Below, one piece after another: positions 29,887 through 40,440 of a DNA stretch of 64,000 nucleotides. The DNA comes from Oscillospiraceae bacterium (GTDB taxonomy: Bacteria > Bacillota > Clostridia > Oscillospirales > CAG-272). The stretch is taken from contig SVSJ01000003.1 of assembly GCA_015064355.1 (NCBI GenBank), positions 1-64,000 of the forward strand. The letters are read 5' to 3'. Position 1 is the first letter of the stretch. The number at the start of each line of letters is the position of its first letter. The notes beneath the pieces are model-generated. The model ran no database searches. It worked only from the letters and a program-made list of their open reading frames with translations, and was not told the origin of the DNA. A program made the translations under genes and the position numbers.

Positions 29887-29930
29887 AAGAGCGTACAAAC
29901 CATATGGGAATGTACGCTTTTTTGTTTTAT
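29887..29930. terminator. bidirectional terminator between convergent genes
   Basis: GAGCGTACA-aaccatatggga-TGTACGCTTTTTTG inverted repeat with A/T tracts. Confidence 0.75.
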
Positions 29931-30343
29931 TTTGCTTTTGTTTCGCAGTAGATGCAACGGTAGACCTTTTCCGCTTTGTCGGTAAGCTTGAATATGTGAT
30001 CAAGCTCCTGCTCAACTGAGGTAATGCAACGGGGGTTCTTGCACTTGATTACGTTTGTAAGGGTTTCGGGCATTTCAATGGTGCGCTTTTCTGTAAGCTC
30101 ACCGCCGTGGATGATGTTTACTGTTGCACCCGGATCAACGTATCCGATAACGTCAAGATTTACGGGAATCTCTGCGTCGATCTTGATGATGTCCTTCTTG
30201 CCCATTTTGCCGCTGTTAACGTTCTTGATAATGGCAACGGAGCAATCAAGCTTGTCAAGTCCAAGAAGGTCGTACAGCTTCATGCCGCGGCCTGCGGTGA
30301 TATGGTCGATTACAACGCCATTCTGAATGGAATCTATATTCAT
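29927..30343 (-). CDS. pyrI: aspartate carbamoyltransferase regulatory subunit
   Basis: [15 protein letters not shown]; zinc-site Cys residues CKNPRC, CIYCE. Confidence 0.95.
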   Translation of the reverse strand: MNIDSIQNGVVIDHITAGRGMKLYDLLGLDKLDCSVAIIKNVNSGKMGKKDIIKIDAEIPVNLDVIGYVDPGATVNIIHGGELTEKRTIEMPETLTNVIKCKNPRCITSVEQELDHIFKLTDKAEKVYRCIYCETKAK

Positions 30344-31260
30344 GCCTGTGCCTCCTTAAGAAGTTTGAGAATAAGTGCCATACGCATGATCTTGCCGTTG
30401 AAGACCTGCTTGAAGTAGCAAGCACGAGGATCCTTGTCGATTGCTACGCTGATCTCGTTTACTCTCGGAAGTGGATGCAGGATGCACATATCTGATTTTG
30501 CATTATTTAGCTTTTCGGGAGTGAGGATATAGCTGTCCTTCAGGCGGAGATAGTCCTCTTCGTTGAAGAAGCGCTCGCGCTGTACTCTGGTCATATAGAG
30601 GATGTCAAGCTCGGGCATTGCGCTTTCAAGGTCGGTGGTCTCCACGTAAGGAATGCCATTTTTGATGATAGTATCCTTTAGAACGTATCCGGGAACCTTC
30701 AGTTCTTCGGGGGAGATGAGAACCAGCTTGATGCCGGTATATCTTGAAAGTGCGTTGATAAGGGAGTGAACCGTTCTGCCGAACTTAAGGTCGCCGCAGA
30801 AGCCTACTGTGATATTGTTAAGTCTACCTTTTTCGCGATAGATCGTCAAGAGGTCAGCGAGGGTCTGTGTAGGATGACAATGCCCGCCGTCACCTGCGTT
30901 GATTACGGGAATGCTTGCGTTATTTGCTGCAACAAGGGCTGCGCCTTCCTTGGGATGACGCATTGCGATAATATCGGCGTAGCAGCTTATAACCTTTGCT
31001 GTGTCTGCAACACTTTCACCCTTGGATGCGGAGGAGCTGTCTGCGGAGGAAACGCTTATCACGTTGCCGCCGAGCTCGTACATTGCCGCTTCAAAGGAAA
31101 GTCTTGTTCTGGTAGAGGGCTCAAAGAAAAGGGTCGCAAGCTTTTTACCCTTGCACATCTCGCTGTACTTTGCGGGATTTTCGATAATGTCGCAGGCGGT
31201 TTTCAGCATCGCATCAATTTCTTCTGTTGTAAAGTCAAGTATATCTATAAGGCTTCTCAT
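30340..31260 (-). CDS. pyrB: aspartate carbamoyltransferase catalytic subunit
   Basis: [28 protein letters not shown]. Confidence 0.97.
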   Translation of the reverse strand: MRSLIDILDFTTEEIDAMLKTACDIIENPAKYSEMCKGKKLATLFFEPSTRTRLSFEAAMYELGGNVISVSSADSSSASKGESVADTAKVISCYADIIAMRHPKEGAALVAANNASIPVINAGDGGHCHPTQTLADLLTIYREKGRLNNITVGFCGDLKFGRTVHSLINALSRYTGIKLVLISPEELKVPGYVLKDTIIKNGIPYVETTDLESAMPELDILYMTRVQRERFFNEEDYLRLKDSYILTPEKLNNAKSDMCILHPLPRVNEISVAIDKDPRACYFKQVFNGKIMRMALILKLLKEAQA

Positions 31261-31913
31261 CTTTTTGCTCCGTTAACTTCAAGATATTTTTTGATTCTTG
31301 CAACATTTTCGTCGTTTGCGCTGTCTTCTTCGAGGTATTCGATAATGTCGTATACGTCAACAATGGAGTATACGGGGAAGCCGAACTGCTCCTCGATCTC
31401 CTGCATTGCGCCCTTATCTGTCTGACCCTTTTCCTTACGGTCAACCATAATAAAGGTAGCGGCCACCTTAACACCTTCAAGGTGGGAAAGGATCTCCATA
31501 CTCTCGCGGATAGCTGTGCCTGCGGTGATAACGTCCTCGATAATTACAACTTCCTCGCCGGGAGTGGGAACGTATCCAACGAATACGCCGCCTTCGCCGT
31601 GGTCCTTAACTTCTTTTCTGTTGAAGAAGAAGGGCACGTTCAAGTCCTGCTTAGAAAGTGCAACTGCCGCGGAAACTGCAAGGGAGATTCCCTTGTAAGC
31701 AGGTCCGTAAAGAACAGCTTTCTTTGCGCCAAGCTTTTCGAAGTAAGCCTTTGCGTAGAATTCGCCAAGCTTTGCTATATCGTCTCCGGTCTTGATCATA
31801 CCGGCGTTGATGAAGTAAGGGATCTTGCGTCCGCTCTTAGCTGTGAAGTCACCGAATTTGAGCACGCCTGCGCTCTGAAGGAACTCAATAAACTCTCTCT
31901 TATATGCTTCCAT
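31257..31913 (-). CDS. pyrE: orotate phosphoribosyltransferase
   Basis: [20 protein letters not shown] trimmed to [10 protein letters not shown]. Confidence 0.95.
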   Translation of the reverse strand: MEAYKREFIEFLQSAGVLKFGDFTAKSGRKIPYFINAGMIKTGDDIAKLGEFYAKAYFEKLGAKKAVLYGPAYKGISLAVSAAVALSKQDLNVPFFFNRKEVKDHGEGGVFVGYVPTPGEEVVIIEDVITAGTAIRESMEILSHLEGVKVAATFIMVDRKEKGQTDKGAMQEIEEQFGFPVYSIVDVYDIIEYLEEDSANDENVARIKKYLEVNGAKR

Positions 31914-31924
31914 TATCGTTCTCC

Positions 31925-32623
31925 TTAATCTACGAATTCTGCCACGCAACGCTCGTAAGCTGCTACGGGGTCTTCTGCTGCTGTGATAGGTCTGCCAACT
32001 ACGATGTAGTCAGAGCCGATCTTCTTTGCTTCTGCAGGGGTCATAACTCTCTTCTGGTCACCGATGTCACCGTCAGCAAAGCGTACACCGGGAGTTACTG
32101 TGAGAAATCCTCGACCGCAAGTATCGTGAACCTTACCTGCTTCAAGGGGAGAGCAAACTACTCCGTCGAGACCAGCGTCTTTAGCGTTCTTTGCGTAATG
32201 CATTACAACCTTGTCGATAGGCTCTTTGATGAGAAGGTCAGCTTCCATTGTTTCCTGGTCGGTGGAGGTAAGCTGTGTTACTGCGATGAGAAGGGGGCGT
32301 GTGCCGTCGGGTCTTGTGAGTCCTTCGAGGGCACCTTCCATCATTCTCTTTGTACCTGCCGCGTGGAGGTTGGTCATATCAACGTCAAGACCGGACAGAA
32401 CAGCCATAGACTTCTTAACAGTATTCGGAATATCGTGGAGCTTCAAGTCAAGGAAAATCTTGTGACCTCTCTTCTTGATCTCACGAACGATCTGGGGACC
32501 TTCTGCATAAAAAAGCTCCATACCGATCTTCACAAATGGTTTTCTGCCGGTGAACTTATCAAGGAACGCGAATGTCTGCTCCGCGCTTGAAAAATCACAG
32601 GCGATGATTACATCTCTTCCCAT
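31925..32623 (-). CDS. pyrF: orotidine 5'-phosphate decarboxylase
   Basis: VIIACDFSS, FLDLKLHDIPNTV, DYIVVGRPIT. Confidence 0.97.
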   Translation of the reverse strand: MGRDVIIACDFSSAEQTFAFLDKFTGRKPFVKIGMELFYAEGPQIVREIKKRGHKIFLDLKLHDIPNTVKKSMAVLSGLDVDMTNLHAAGTKRMMEGALEGLTRPDGTRPLLIAVTQLTSTDQETMEADLLIKEPIDKVVMHYAKNAKDAGLDGVVCSPLEAGKVHDTCGRGFLTVTPGVRFADGDIGDQKRVMTPAEAKKIGSDYIVVGRPITAAEDPVAAYERCVAEFVD

Positions 32624-32662
32624 TATTATTCTCCTTTATATGTCAATTATTTTTTTCAAAGT

Positions 32663-33583
32663 TTATCTGCTCGTTCTTGCCGCACCAATGATCTCGGAAA
32701 GTGACTTGATTCCGTACTTGTCCATAACCCGGGGCAGATCGGCAATAATATCACGGCAAGCGCAAGGGTCAACGAGGTTTGCAGCGCCAACTTCAACTGC
32801 TGTTGCCCCTGCAAGCATCATTTCAACAACGTCCTCTGCAGTTGCAACGCCGCCCATACCAACAACAGGTACTTTTACTGCGCTTGCAACCTGGTACACC
32901 ATTCTCACAGCTACCGGGAAGATTGCGGGACCGGAGAAGCCGCCCATTTTATTTGCGATAACAGGTTTCTTGGTTTTCAAGTCAATTCTCATACCGAGCA
33001 TTGTATTAATAAGGCTGATGCCATCAGCACCTGCGTCTTCACAAGCCTTGGCGATGGCAACAATATCTGTTACGTTTGGGGAAAGCTTAACGATAACGGG
33101 CTTTGTTGTAACTGCCTTTACTGCCTTAACTACTTCAGCCGCAGCCTTGGGATCTGTACCAAAGCTCATACCGCCGCCGTGTACGTTGGGACAGCTTACG
33201 TTGACTTCAAGCCAGCCAACCTGCTCTTCTTTATCGAGCTTTTCGCAGGTATATGCGTAATCGGGAACGGAAAATCCGCTTACGTTTGCCATAACAGGCT
33301 TATTGAAGCATTTTTTCAGCCTGGGGAGTTCTTCGGAGATAACTTTCTCAACTCCGGGATTCTGGAGACCTACGGCGTTTATCATACCGGAGGTACATTC
33401 CGCAATTCTGGGAGTGGGATTGCCGAAGCGAGGATCTTTTGTGGTACCTTTGAAAGAGAAAGTACCGAGGATATTGATGTCGTATATTTCGGCAAATTCG
33501 TAGCCGTAGCCGAATGTACCGCTGGCAGGGATCACAGGATTATCAAGCTCGATCCCACAAAGGTTTACGCTCAGTCTTCCCAT
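32663..33583 (-). CDS. pyrD: dihydroorotate dehydrogenase (class 1B catalytic)
   Basis: NPVIPASGTFGYG, NVSCPNVHGGGMSFG; paired with pyrK. Confidence 0.95.
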   Translation of the reverse strand: MGRLSVNLCGIELDNPVIPASGTFGYGYEFAEIYDINILGTFSFKGTTKDPRFGNPTPRIAECTSGMINAVGLQNPGVEKVISEELPRLKKCFNKPVMANVSGFSVPDYAYTCEKLDKEEQVGWLEVNVSCPNVHGGGMSFGTDPKAAAEVVKAVKAVTTKPVIVKLSPNVTDIVAIAKACEDAGADGISLINTMLGMRIDLKTKKPVIANKMGGFSGPAIFPVAVRMVYQVASAVKVPVVGMGGVATAEDVVEMMLAGATAVEVGAANLVDPCACRDIIADLPRVMDKYGIKSLSEIIGAARTSR

Positions 33584-34305
33584 AAGATCTCCTCCTTCAT
33601 CATAACGGGACCGTCCTTGCAGATCCTCTTGTAGCCTGTGATGGTCTTGCAGGAGCAACCCATGCACGCGCCTAATCCGCAGCCCATTCTTTCTTCAAAG
33701 CTGAACTGACCGCTTGTTTTTGTTGCCTTATAAACAGCCTTCAGCATCGGCTCGGGACCGCAGGTGTATACGTGAGTATAGTCCTCGGTCATAGCATTTG
33801 TAACAAAGCCACGCACGCCGTAGGAGCCGTCGGCAGTTGTTACGGTAACGTTGGCACCGATAGCCTTAAATTCGTTTTCGTAGAATATCTCGTCCTTTGT
33901 GTTAAATCCGAGCACAACGGAAACTTTTTTACCTTCTGAGATAAGCTTTTTTGCAAGCATATACAGAGGAGGAACGCCAACGCCGCCGCCAAGAAGGAGG
34001 GGTCTCTCACCGGAGACAGATGTATCGTATCCGTTGCCGAGTCCGACGAGGGTATCAATAGTCTCCCCCTCCGTCATTCCCTGCATTTTCTCAGTGCCAT
34101 GACCAACTACCTTATAGATGATAGTCACAGACTCATCATCTTTGTCGCAAACGGAAATAGGTCTGCGAAGATACAGTCCGTCAAGCTTCAGATTAATAAA
34201 CTGGCCGGGGGAAGTTATGTCGGACACATCCCCACCGAGGCGCATTTTCATAACGGTCTCGGTAAGGTGTGTGTTTTCCAGTATTGTAAGAATTACTTGT
34301 TTCAT
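33571..34305 (-). CDS. pyrK: dihydroorotate dehydrogenase electron transfer subunit
   Basis: FAD/NAD domain plus CGLGACMGCSCKT [2Fe-2S] motif. Confidence 0.95.
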   Translation of the reverse strand: MKQVILTILENTHLTETVMKMRLGGDVSDITSPGQFINLKLDGLYLRRPISVCDKDDESVTIIYKVVGHGTEKMQGMTEGETIDTLVGLGNGYDTSVSGERPLLLGGGVGVPPLYMLAKKLISEGKKVSVVLGFNTKDEIFYENEFKAIGANVTVTTADGSYGVRGFVTNAMTEDYTHVYTCGPEPMLKAVYKATKTSGQFSFEERMGCGLGACMGCSCKTITGYKRICKDGPVMMKEEILWED

Positions 34306-34324
34306 TTATCTACCTTCATGCCTC

Positions 34325-37300
34325 TTAAGCGTCGATGGTTGAGATTGTCAGAGTTGTCTCTTCGAGTACGTCGAGAAGAACGCGTACTGTGTCGAGAGAA
34401 GTGAACATTGTCACGTTGTTTTCTGTAGCGCAACGGCGGATCTCCCAACCGTCACTGTTGTCTCCCTGGGAGTCGATAGCCTTGGTGTTGAGAACGTAGG
34501 CAATATGTCCCTGACGCATGGATTCAAGGATCTCTTCGCTTCCGTCGCTGATCTTCTTGAGCACGTGTGTTCTGATTCCGTTAGACTTGAGGAACTGTGC
34601 TGTACCGCTTGTTGCTTCGATGTTGAAACCGAGATTGTAGAAGCGGCGGATAAGCGGAAGAGCCTCTTCCTTGTCGCAGTCTGCTATAGTTGCAAGTACA
34701 GTACCATAGTTCTGGAGATGAGTTCCACCGGCCTGGAGAGCCTTATAAAGTGCACGGTTAAGCTTATCGTCATAGCCGATCGCCTCACCTGTGGACTTCA
34801 TTTCGGGGGAGAGGTATGCGTCAAGTCCGCGGATCTTGTTGAAGGAGAATACGGGAACCTTAACGTAGTAACGCTTCTTTTCTTCGGGATAAATATCGAA
34901 GATGCCCTGCTCTTTAAGGCTCTTACCAAGGATAACCTCGGTTGCGATGTCAGCAAGGCTGTATCCTGTAGCCTTTGAAAGGAACGGTACGGTACGTGAG
35001 GAACGGGGGTTAACCTCGATGATATATACGTCGTCGTTCTGGTCAACGATGAACTGGATATTGTAAAGGCCGATGATGCCGATACCGAGCCCCAGCTTCT
35101 TCGCGTACTGGAGAATGATTCCCTTAACCTTATCGGAAATGGAGAATGTAGGGTAAACGCTGATTGAGTCACCGGAGTGGATACCTGTTCTTTCAACAAG
35201 TTCCATAATACCGGGAACGAAAACATTTCTGCCATCGCAGATCGCGTCAACCTCAACTTCACGTCCCTGGATGTATTTGTCGACAAGCACGGGCTTATCT
35301 TCGTCGATTTCAACGGCGGTTCTCAGATAATGTCTGAGCTGATCTTCGTTTGCAACGATCTGCATTGCACGTCCGCCAAGAACAAAGCTGGGGCGTACAA
35401 GCACGGGATAGCCGATCTCGGCAGCGGCTGCGATTCCGTCTTCGAGATTTGTAACAGCCTTACCCTTTGCTCTGGGAATGTTAAGCTCGTTAAGGAGATT
35501 TTCGAATGCGTTACGGTCCTCTGCTCTGTCAATTGCATCGCAGTCTGTACCGATGATCTTTACGCCACGGTCGTGGAGAGGCTGTGCCAGGTTGATAGCA
35601 GTCTGTCCACCGAGAGTTGCAATAACACCTTCGGGCTTTTCAAACTCAATGATGTTCATAACATCCTCGGGAGTGAGAGGCTCGAAGTAAAGCTTGTCTG
35701 CAGTTGTATAGTCGGTAGAAACTGTTTCGGGGTTATTGTTGATGATAATTGCTTCGTATCCGGCATTCTTGATGGTCTGTACTGCGTGAACGGTGGAGTA
35801 GTCAAATTCTACGCCCTGACCGATACGGATAGGACCTGCACCCAGAACGATTATCTTCTTTTTATCCGTGTGAACAGATGCATTCTCGCCTGTGTATGAT
35901 GAATAGAAGTACGGGATATACGCTCCTGTATGGCAGGTATCAACCATCTTGAACACAGGGAACATATTGTTCGCTTTGCGGAGAGCGTAAACGCTCATTT
36001 CTTCGCACTTCCAGAGGCGAGCGATGTACTTGTCGCTGAAGCCCATTTTCTTTGCGCGGAGAAGTGCTTCAACATCGTTAATCTTAACGCGAAGTTCCTC
36101 TTCCATATCAATGATATTCTTTATAGCTTCAAGGAAATAGGGTGTGATCTCTGTGATCTTGTGAATCTCTTCAACGGAAACACCGTGATAGATAAGCTCT
36201 GCTATTGCAAAGATATTGTCAGCTCGGAAATCCTTGATATAAGCGCGGAGTTCGTCCGGTGTCATATTATCAAATTTGGAAAGATAAACGTGGTTTGCAC
36301 CGATCTCAAGAGAACGGAAGCCTTTGAGGATCGCTTCTTCGATGTTAGATCCGATTCCCATTACCTCGCCTGTTGCCTTCATCTGTGTGCCAAGCTTATT
36401 TGTAGCGGAGGTGAACTTATCGAAGGGGAATCTGGGGAGCTTTGCGATAACGTAGTCAAGTTTCGGCTCAAATGCTGCGTTTGTATTTGCAATTTTGATG
36501 TCCTCAAGAAGCATACCGAGGGCGATTTTTGCAGTTACACGTGCAATAGGATAACCGGATGCCTTGGAAGCAAGAGCGGAGGAACGGGATACGCGGGGGT
36601 TAACCTCGATGAGGTAGTATTCGCTTGTCTTGGGGTTAAGTGCAAACTGAACGTTACAGCCGCCTTCGATCTTCAGCTCTCTTATGATCTTGATCGCGCT
36701 GTCGTTGAGCATTTTTTCATCTTCTTTGGAGAGAGTCATAATAGGAGCAACAACGATAGAGTCACCGGTGTGAACGCCGACAGGGTCGATGTTTTCCATA
36801 CCGCAGATGGTGATCGCGTGGTCGCTGGAGTCGCGCATTACTTCAAACTCGATTTCCTTATATCCCTTAACGCTCTTTTCAATAAGAACCTGATGTACGG
36901 GGGAAAGCTTGAACGCATTTAGACCGATCTCGATAAGCTCTTCTTCGTTATAAGCGAATCCGCCGCCTGTACCGCCAAGGGTAAATGCAGGGCGAAGAAC
37001 AACAGGGTAGCCGATTCTTTCAGCAGCTTCTTTTGCTTCTTCAATGGAGTAGGTGATCTCGGAGGGGATTACGGGCTCGCCGATTGACTGGCAAAGCTCC
37101 TTGAACAGTTCTCTATCCTCTGCTCTCTCGATACTTTCGCTGCTTGTGCCGAGAAGCTCAACGCCGCATTCCTTGAGTACGCCCTTCTTCTCAAGCTGCA
37201 TTGCAAGGTTAAGGCCTGTCTGACCGCCGATGCCGGGAACGATAGCGTCAGGTCTTTCATAGCGAAGGATCTTCGCGATATATTCAAGTGTGAGAGGCTC

Positions 37301-37498
37301 CATATAGACCTTGTCAGCGATGGTTGTGTCAGTCATAATTGTTGCGGGATTGGAGTTAACGAGAACTACCTCGTATCCCTCTTCCTTAAGTGCGAGACAC
37401 GCCTGTGTTCCCGCATAGTCAAATTCCGCCGCCTGACCGATAACGATAGGGCCGGATCCGATAATCAGTACTTTCTTAATGTCCGTTCTTTTTGCCAT
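34325..37498 (-). CDS. carB: carbamoyl-phosphate synthase large subunit
   Basis: 1057 aa; KKVLIIGSGPIVIGQAAEFDYAGTQA, duplicated ATP-grasp domains. Confidence 0.98.
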   Translation of the reverse strand: MAKRTDIKKVLIIGSGPIVIGQAAEFDYAGTQACLALKEEGYEVVLVNSNPATIMTDTTIADKVYMEPLTLEYIAKILRYERPDAIVPGIGGQTGLNLAMQLEKKGVLKECGVELLGTSSESIERAEDRELFKELCQSIGEPVIPSEITYSIEEAKEAAERIGYPVVLRPAFTLGGTGGGFAYNEEELIEIGLNAFKLSPVHQVLIEKSVKGYKEIEFEVMRDSSDHAITICGMENIDPVGVHTGDSIVVAPIMTLSKEDEKMLNDSAIKIIRELKIEGGCNVQFALNPKTSEYYLIEVNPRVSRSSALASKASGYPIARVTAKIALGMLLEDIKIANTNAAFEPKLDYVIAKLPRFPFDKFTSATNKLGTQMKATGEVMGIGSNIEEAILKGFRSLEIGANHVYLSKFDNMTPDELRAYIKDFRADNIFAIAELIYHGVSVEEIHKITEITPYFLEAIKNIIDMEEELRVKINDVEALLRAKKMGFSDKYIARLWKCEEMSVYALRKANNMFPVFKMVDTCHTGAYIPYFYSSYTGENASVHTDKKKIIVLGAGPIRIGQGVEFDYSTVHAVQTIKNAGYEAIIINNNPETVSTDYTTADKLYFEPLTPEDVMNIIEFEKPEGVIATLGGQTAINLAQPLHDRGVKIIGTDCDAIDRAEDRNAFENLLNELNIPRAKGKAVTNLEDGIAAAAEIGYPVLVRPSFVLGGRAMQIVANEDQLRHYLRTAVEIDEDKPVLVDKYIQGREVEVDAICDGRNVFVPGIMELVERTGIHSGDSISVYPTFSISDKVKGIILQYAKKLGLGIGIIGLYNIQFIVDQNDDVYIIEVNPRSSRTVPFLSKATGYSLADIATEVILGKSLKEQGIFDIYPEEKKRYYVKVPVFSFNKIRGLDAYLSPEMKSTGEAIGYDDKLNRALYKALQAGGTHLQNYGTVLATIADCDKEEALPLIRRFYNLGFNIEATSGTAQFLKSNGIRTHVLKKISDGSEEILESMRQGHIAYVLNTKAIDSQGDNSDGWEIRRCATENNVTMFTSLDTVRVLLDVLEETTLTISTIDA

Positions 37499-37533
37499 AA
37501 TAGCCTCCTCGATTTATGTTAACTTAATTTTAA

Positions 37534-38751
37534 TCAAAGTTTATATGCGATCTTGCCGTCTGACACGGTAAGCACGCATCTGCCGAAAAGCTTTTCACCA
37601 GCAAAAGGTGTTGCTTTTCCCATGGAGATAAACTCGTTGGGGTCTACGGTGAATTCTGCGTCCAGATCCCATACGGTAAAATCGTTTGTCATAGGGATTC
37701 CGAAGCGTTCACGCGGGTTTATTACAAGAAGCTCCATAAGGCGATCCATTGAAATTACGCCGGTTTTAACGAGCTTTGTGTACATTACAGGGAACGCGGT
37801 TTCAATACCCACGATGCCGAATGCGCTCTTTTCAAGGCCTTTTGCCTTTTCTTCAGCGCTGTGCGGAGCGTGGTCGGTGGCGATCATATCAATGGTGCCA
37901 TCGCAAATTCCCTCGATTAGGGCAAGTTTATCTTCGCGAGAGCGCAGGGGCGGATTCATTTTGAATCTTCCCTCTTCTCTGAGGTCGCCATCGTCCATTA
38001 CAAGATAGTGAGGTGCTGTTTCGCAGGTCACGTTGACTCCTCTTGCTTTTGCTTCGCGGATAAGCTGCACGCTCTCTTTTGTCGAAATGTGGCAAACGTG
38101 GTATGCGCATCCTGTTTCTTCTGCAAGGCGAAGGTCTCGCGCTATAGGTCCCCACTCGCTTTCGCTGCAGATTCCACGGTGGCCGTGTGCTTTCGCATAT
38201 TCACCGTCGTGAATGTATCCACCCAAGAGAAGTGAATTGTCCTCACAATGGGCCACGATCATTTTACCGAGTGCCTTTGCTCTGATCATTGCCTCGCGCA
38301 TCGTTTCTTCGCTCTGCACACCTCGTCCGTCATCGGAAAAACCGCAAACGTCATCTGCCATTCCCTCAAGATCAGCGAGAGTCTGTCCTGCCTCGCCTAC
38401 TGTTATCGCACCGTAGGGAATCACGCGGATGACGGAGTCTGTCTCAATTATCTCAAGCTCCTTTTTGAGATTCTCAATTGAGTCGGGAACGGGGTTTAAG
38501 TTGGGCATTGTGCACACCGCGGTATATCCGCCACGGGCAGCAGCGCGGCTACCTGTGTAAATGCGCTCTTTATAAGAAAAACCCGGCTCACGAAAATGCA
38601 CATGCACATCGCAAAAACCGGGAAAAACAGCATATTTGGGAGAATCGAAAATAGAACGAATATCGACGGGCAGATCAGCCATATCGACAGAAACACTATA
38701 TTTGGGATGAGATTCAATTTTGAAAACGCCGGACTTCATCATCTCTGTCAT
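37534..38751 (-). CDS. pyrC: dihydroorotase
   Basis: DVHVHFREPGF, ATDHAPHS. Confidence 0.95.
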   Translation of the reverse strand: MTEMMKSGVFKIESHPKYSVSVDMADLPVDIRSIFDSPKYAVFPGFCDVHVHFREPGFSYKERIYTGSRAAARGGYTAVCTMPNLNPVPDSIENLKKELEIIETDSVIRVIPYGAITVGEAGQTLADLEGMADDVCGFSDDGRGVQSEETMREAMIRAKALGKMIVAHCEDNSLLLGGYIHDGEYAKAHGHRGICSESEWGPIARDLRLAEETGCAYHVCHISTKESVQLIREAKARGVNVTCETAPHYLVMDDGDLREEGRFKMNPPLRSREDKLALIEGICDGTIDMIATDHAPHSAEEKAKGLEKSAFGIVGIETAFPVMYTKLVKTGVISMDRLMELLVINPRERFGIPMTNDFTVWDLDAEFTVDPNEFISMGKATPFAGEKLFGRCVLTVSDGKIAYKL

Positions 38752-38771
38752 TACAATTCTCCTTCATTCAA

Positions 38772-38817
38772 GAGCTTACGGAAATCGGCAAGAGACCTCG
38801 CCGACTTCTCAAAGCTC
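38772..38817 (-). ncRNA. strong stem-loop in the 5' leader of the pyr operon, candidate cis-regulatory RNA
   Basis: minus strand GAGCTT-tga-GAAGTCGGCGAG-gtct-CTTGCCGATTTC-cgt-AAGCTC (12-bp apical stem, 3x3 internal loop, 6-bp basal stem, GU pairs included). Confidence 0.6.
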
Positions 38818-38836
38818 ACATATTTCAATCTTACAA

Positions 38837-38865
38837 ATTATATCACCAAAACAACAGTTTGTCAA
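38837..38865 (-). promoter_or_regulatory. sigma-A promoter of the pyr operon
   Basis: TTGACA-N17-TATAAT on minus strand. Confidence 0.9.
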
Positions 38866-38927
38866 TCACACTTGTGACTAATTTACGCAAAATATTCGAA
38901 AATATTTTGTCAAACAGCACAAGTCGA

Positions 38928-39704
38928 TTACTTTGTGGGAATATCGCAGACACCGTTCAGAATGAGGCGGGGACGGTATGGGAAATCATTAACTGTCTCT
39001 CTTGTGGATACGCCAGTAAGAACGAGTGCTGTGTCAAGGCCTGTTTCGATACCTGCGATAATGTCAGTATCCATTCTGTCGCCGATCATAACAGCTTCGC
39101 TGGAGTGGCAGCCCAAAAGCTTAAGGCCTGTTCTCATCATGAGAGGATTGGGCTTACCAACGTAGTACGCGCTCTTACCTGTTGTTGCTTCGATAGGTGC
39201 AACGAAAGCACGGCAGGCAGGTGCGATACCGCCTTCAATGGGGCCGGTAATGTCGGTGTTTGTTGCGATAAGGCGTGCGCCCTTATTAACAAGGTTCATA
39301 GCCTTTAAAATGTGGTCATAGCAGTAGTCGTCAGTCTCACCAACTACAACGTATTCGGGGTCAACGTCGTTGATTGTAATTCCTGCTTCGTAGAGAGCGT
39401 TGTAAAGACCGTGGTCGCCGATTACATATGCACTGCAACCGGGTGCCTGAGTTTGCAAAAACTTTGCGGTTGCAAGGGCACTTGTATAGAAATGCTCTTC
39501 GCCGATCTCAAGACCCATTCTCTCAAGCTTAAGCTTAAGCTCTCTGGGGGAGCGGTGGCTTGCATTTGTCAGGAACAGAAACTGCTTATTTTCACGGTAA
39601 AGCCAATCCACGAACTCCTTAACGCCGTCAAGAAGCTTGTTGCCGTGGTAGATAACACCGTCCATGTCACAGATAAAACCTTTTTTTGCTCTTAAAATTT
39701 CCAT
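38928..39704 (-). CDS. HAD-IIA family hydrolase (NagD-like)
   Basis: GFICDMDGVIYHGNKLL, FLTNASHRSP, VMIGDRMDTDI. Confidence 0.92.
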   Translation of the reverse strand: MEILRAKKGFICDMDGVIYHGNKLLDGVKEFVDWLYRENKQFLFLTNASHRSPRELKLKLERMGLEIGEEHFYTSALATAKFLQTQAPGCSAYVIGDHGLYNALYEAGITINDVDPEYVVVGETDDYCYDHILKAMNLVNKGARLIATNTDITGPIEGGIAPACRAFVAPIEATTGKSAYYVGKPNPLMMRTGLKLLGCHSSEAVMIGDRMDTDIIAGIETGLDTALVLTGVSTRETVNDFPYRPRLILNGVCDIPTK

Positions 39705-39737
39705 TGATTTCTCCTGAATTTTAATTTCTAATATATA

Positions 39738-40301
39738 TTATTGCTCGGTCTCGGAAAAACCAAGCTTGACTGTAGTCATTTTGTGATTCATCGCCGGTAG
39801 CACTTTTTCAAACATATCTTTGGTACTCAGTCGAAGGCTTGAAGTGTTGATACAGGGGTGGCAGCCGATGTTCTCCTCGCGGAGCAGTTCTTCGTCCACA
39901 AGGAGTCTGACAACTCCGTCTGAGTCATTCATCAGTCCGAATATACTAAGGGAGCCGGGGGTTATATCGAGATACTTTTCCATAAACTCACCGCCTGCAA
40001 ATGAAAGACGGGAGACTCCAAGCTGACCGGACAGTTCTTTGGTTTTGAACACCTTGCCGTCGGGAATCAGAAGCAGATAAAAATCGGTTTGCTGGCGATT
40101 ACAGAGAAACAGGTTTTTGCACATTGTCACTCCAAGGGATTTGTCCACTTCCCTGCACAGCTCCATAGTGTCGGCAGGCTCGTGATCCACTCTCCAGTAC
40201 TCAACTCCAAGAGAATCAAGGAGATCGTAGCAGCGGGTCTCTTTATCCAGTCGGCGTTCGCGAGTAATGGGTCTGCCGAGGACTGCTTTCATTATTTCCA
40301 C
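39738..40301 (-). CDS. prolyl-tRNA deacylase (YbaK/PrdX-like domain) protein
   Basis: stand-alone YbaK/PrdX-like sequence: VTMCKNLFLCNRQQTDFYLLLIPDGKVFKTKELSGQLGVSRLSFA, PGSLSIFGLMND, HPCINTSSLRLS. Confidence 0.85.
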   Translation of the reverse strand: MEIMKAVLGRPITRERRLDKETRCYDLLDSLGVEYWRVDHEPADTMELCREVDKSLGVTMCKNLFLCNRQQTDFYLLLIPDGKVFKTKELSGQLGVSRLSFAGGEFMEKYLDITPGSLSIFGLMNDSDGVVRLLVDEELLREENIGCHPCINTSSLRLSTKDMFEKVLPAMNHKMTTVKLGFSETEQ

Positions 40302-40379
40302 GCCATATCCCTCCGATTATATCATAACTGTAATTATTATAACATAGTACGCCGTTTTTTTCAAGTGGTGTGAAACATA

Positions 40380-40408
40380 TTGACTTTAGTTTTTTTGACG
40401 GTTATAAT
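40380..40408 (+). promoter_or_regulatory. sigma-A promoter of the PPTase gene
   Basis: TTGACT-N17-TATAAT. Confidence 0.8.
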
Positions 40409-40440
40409 ATTACCAGAATACAGATGAAAGGTGGACTTTT

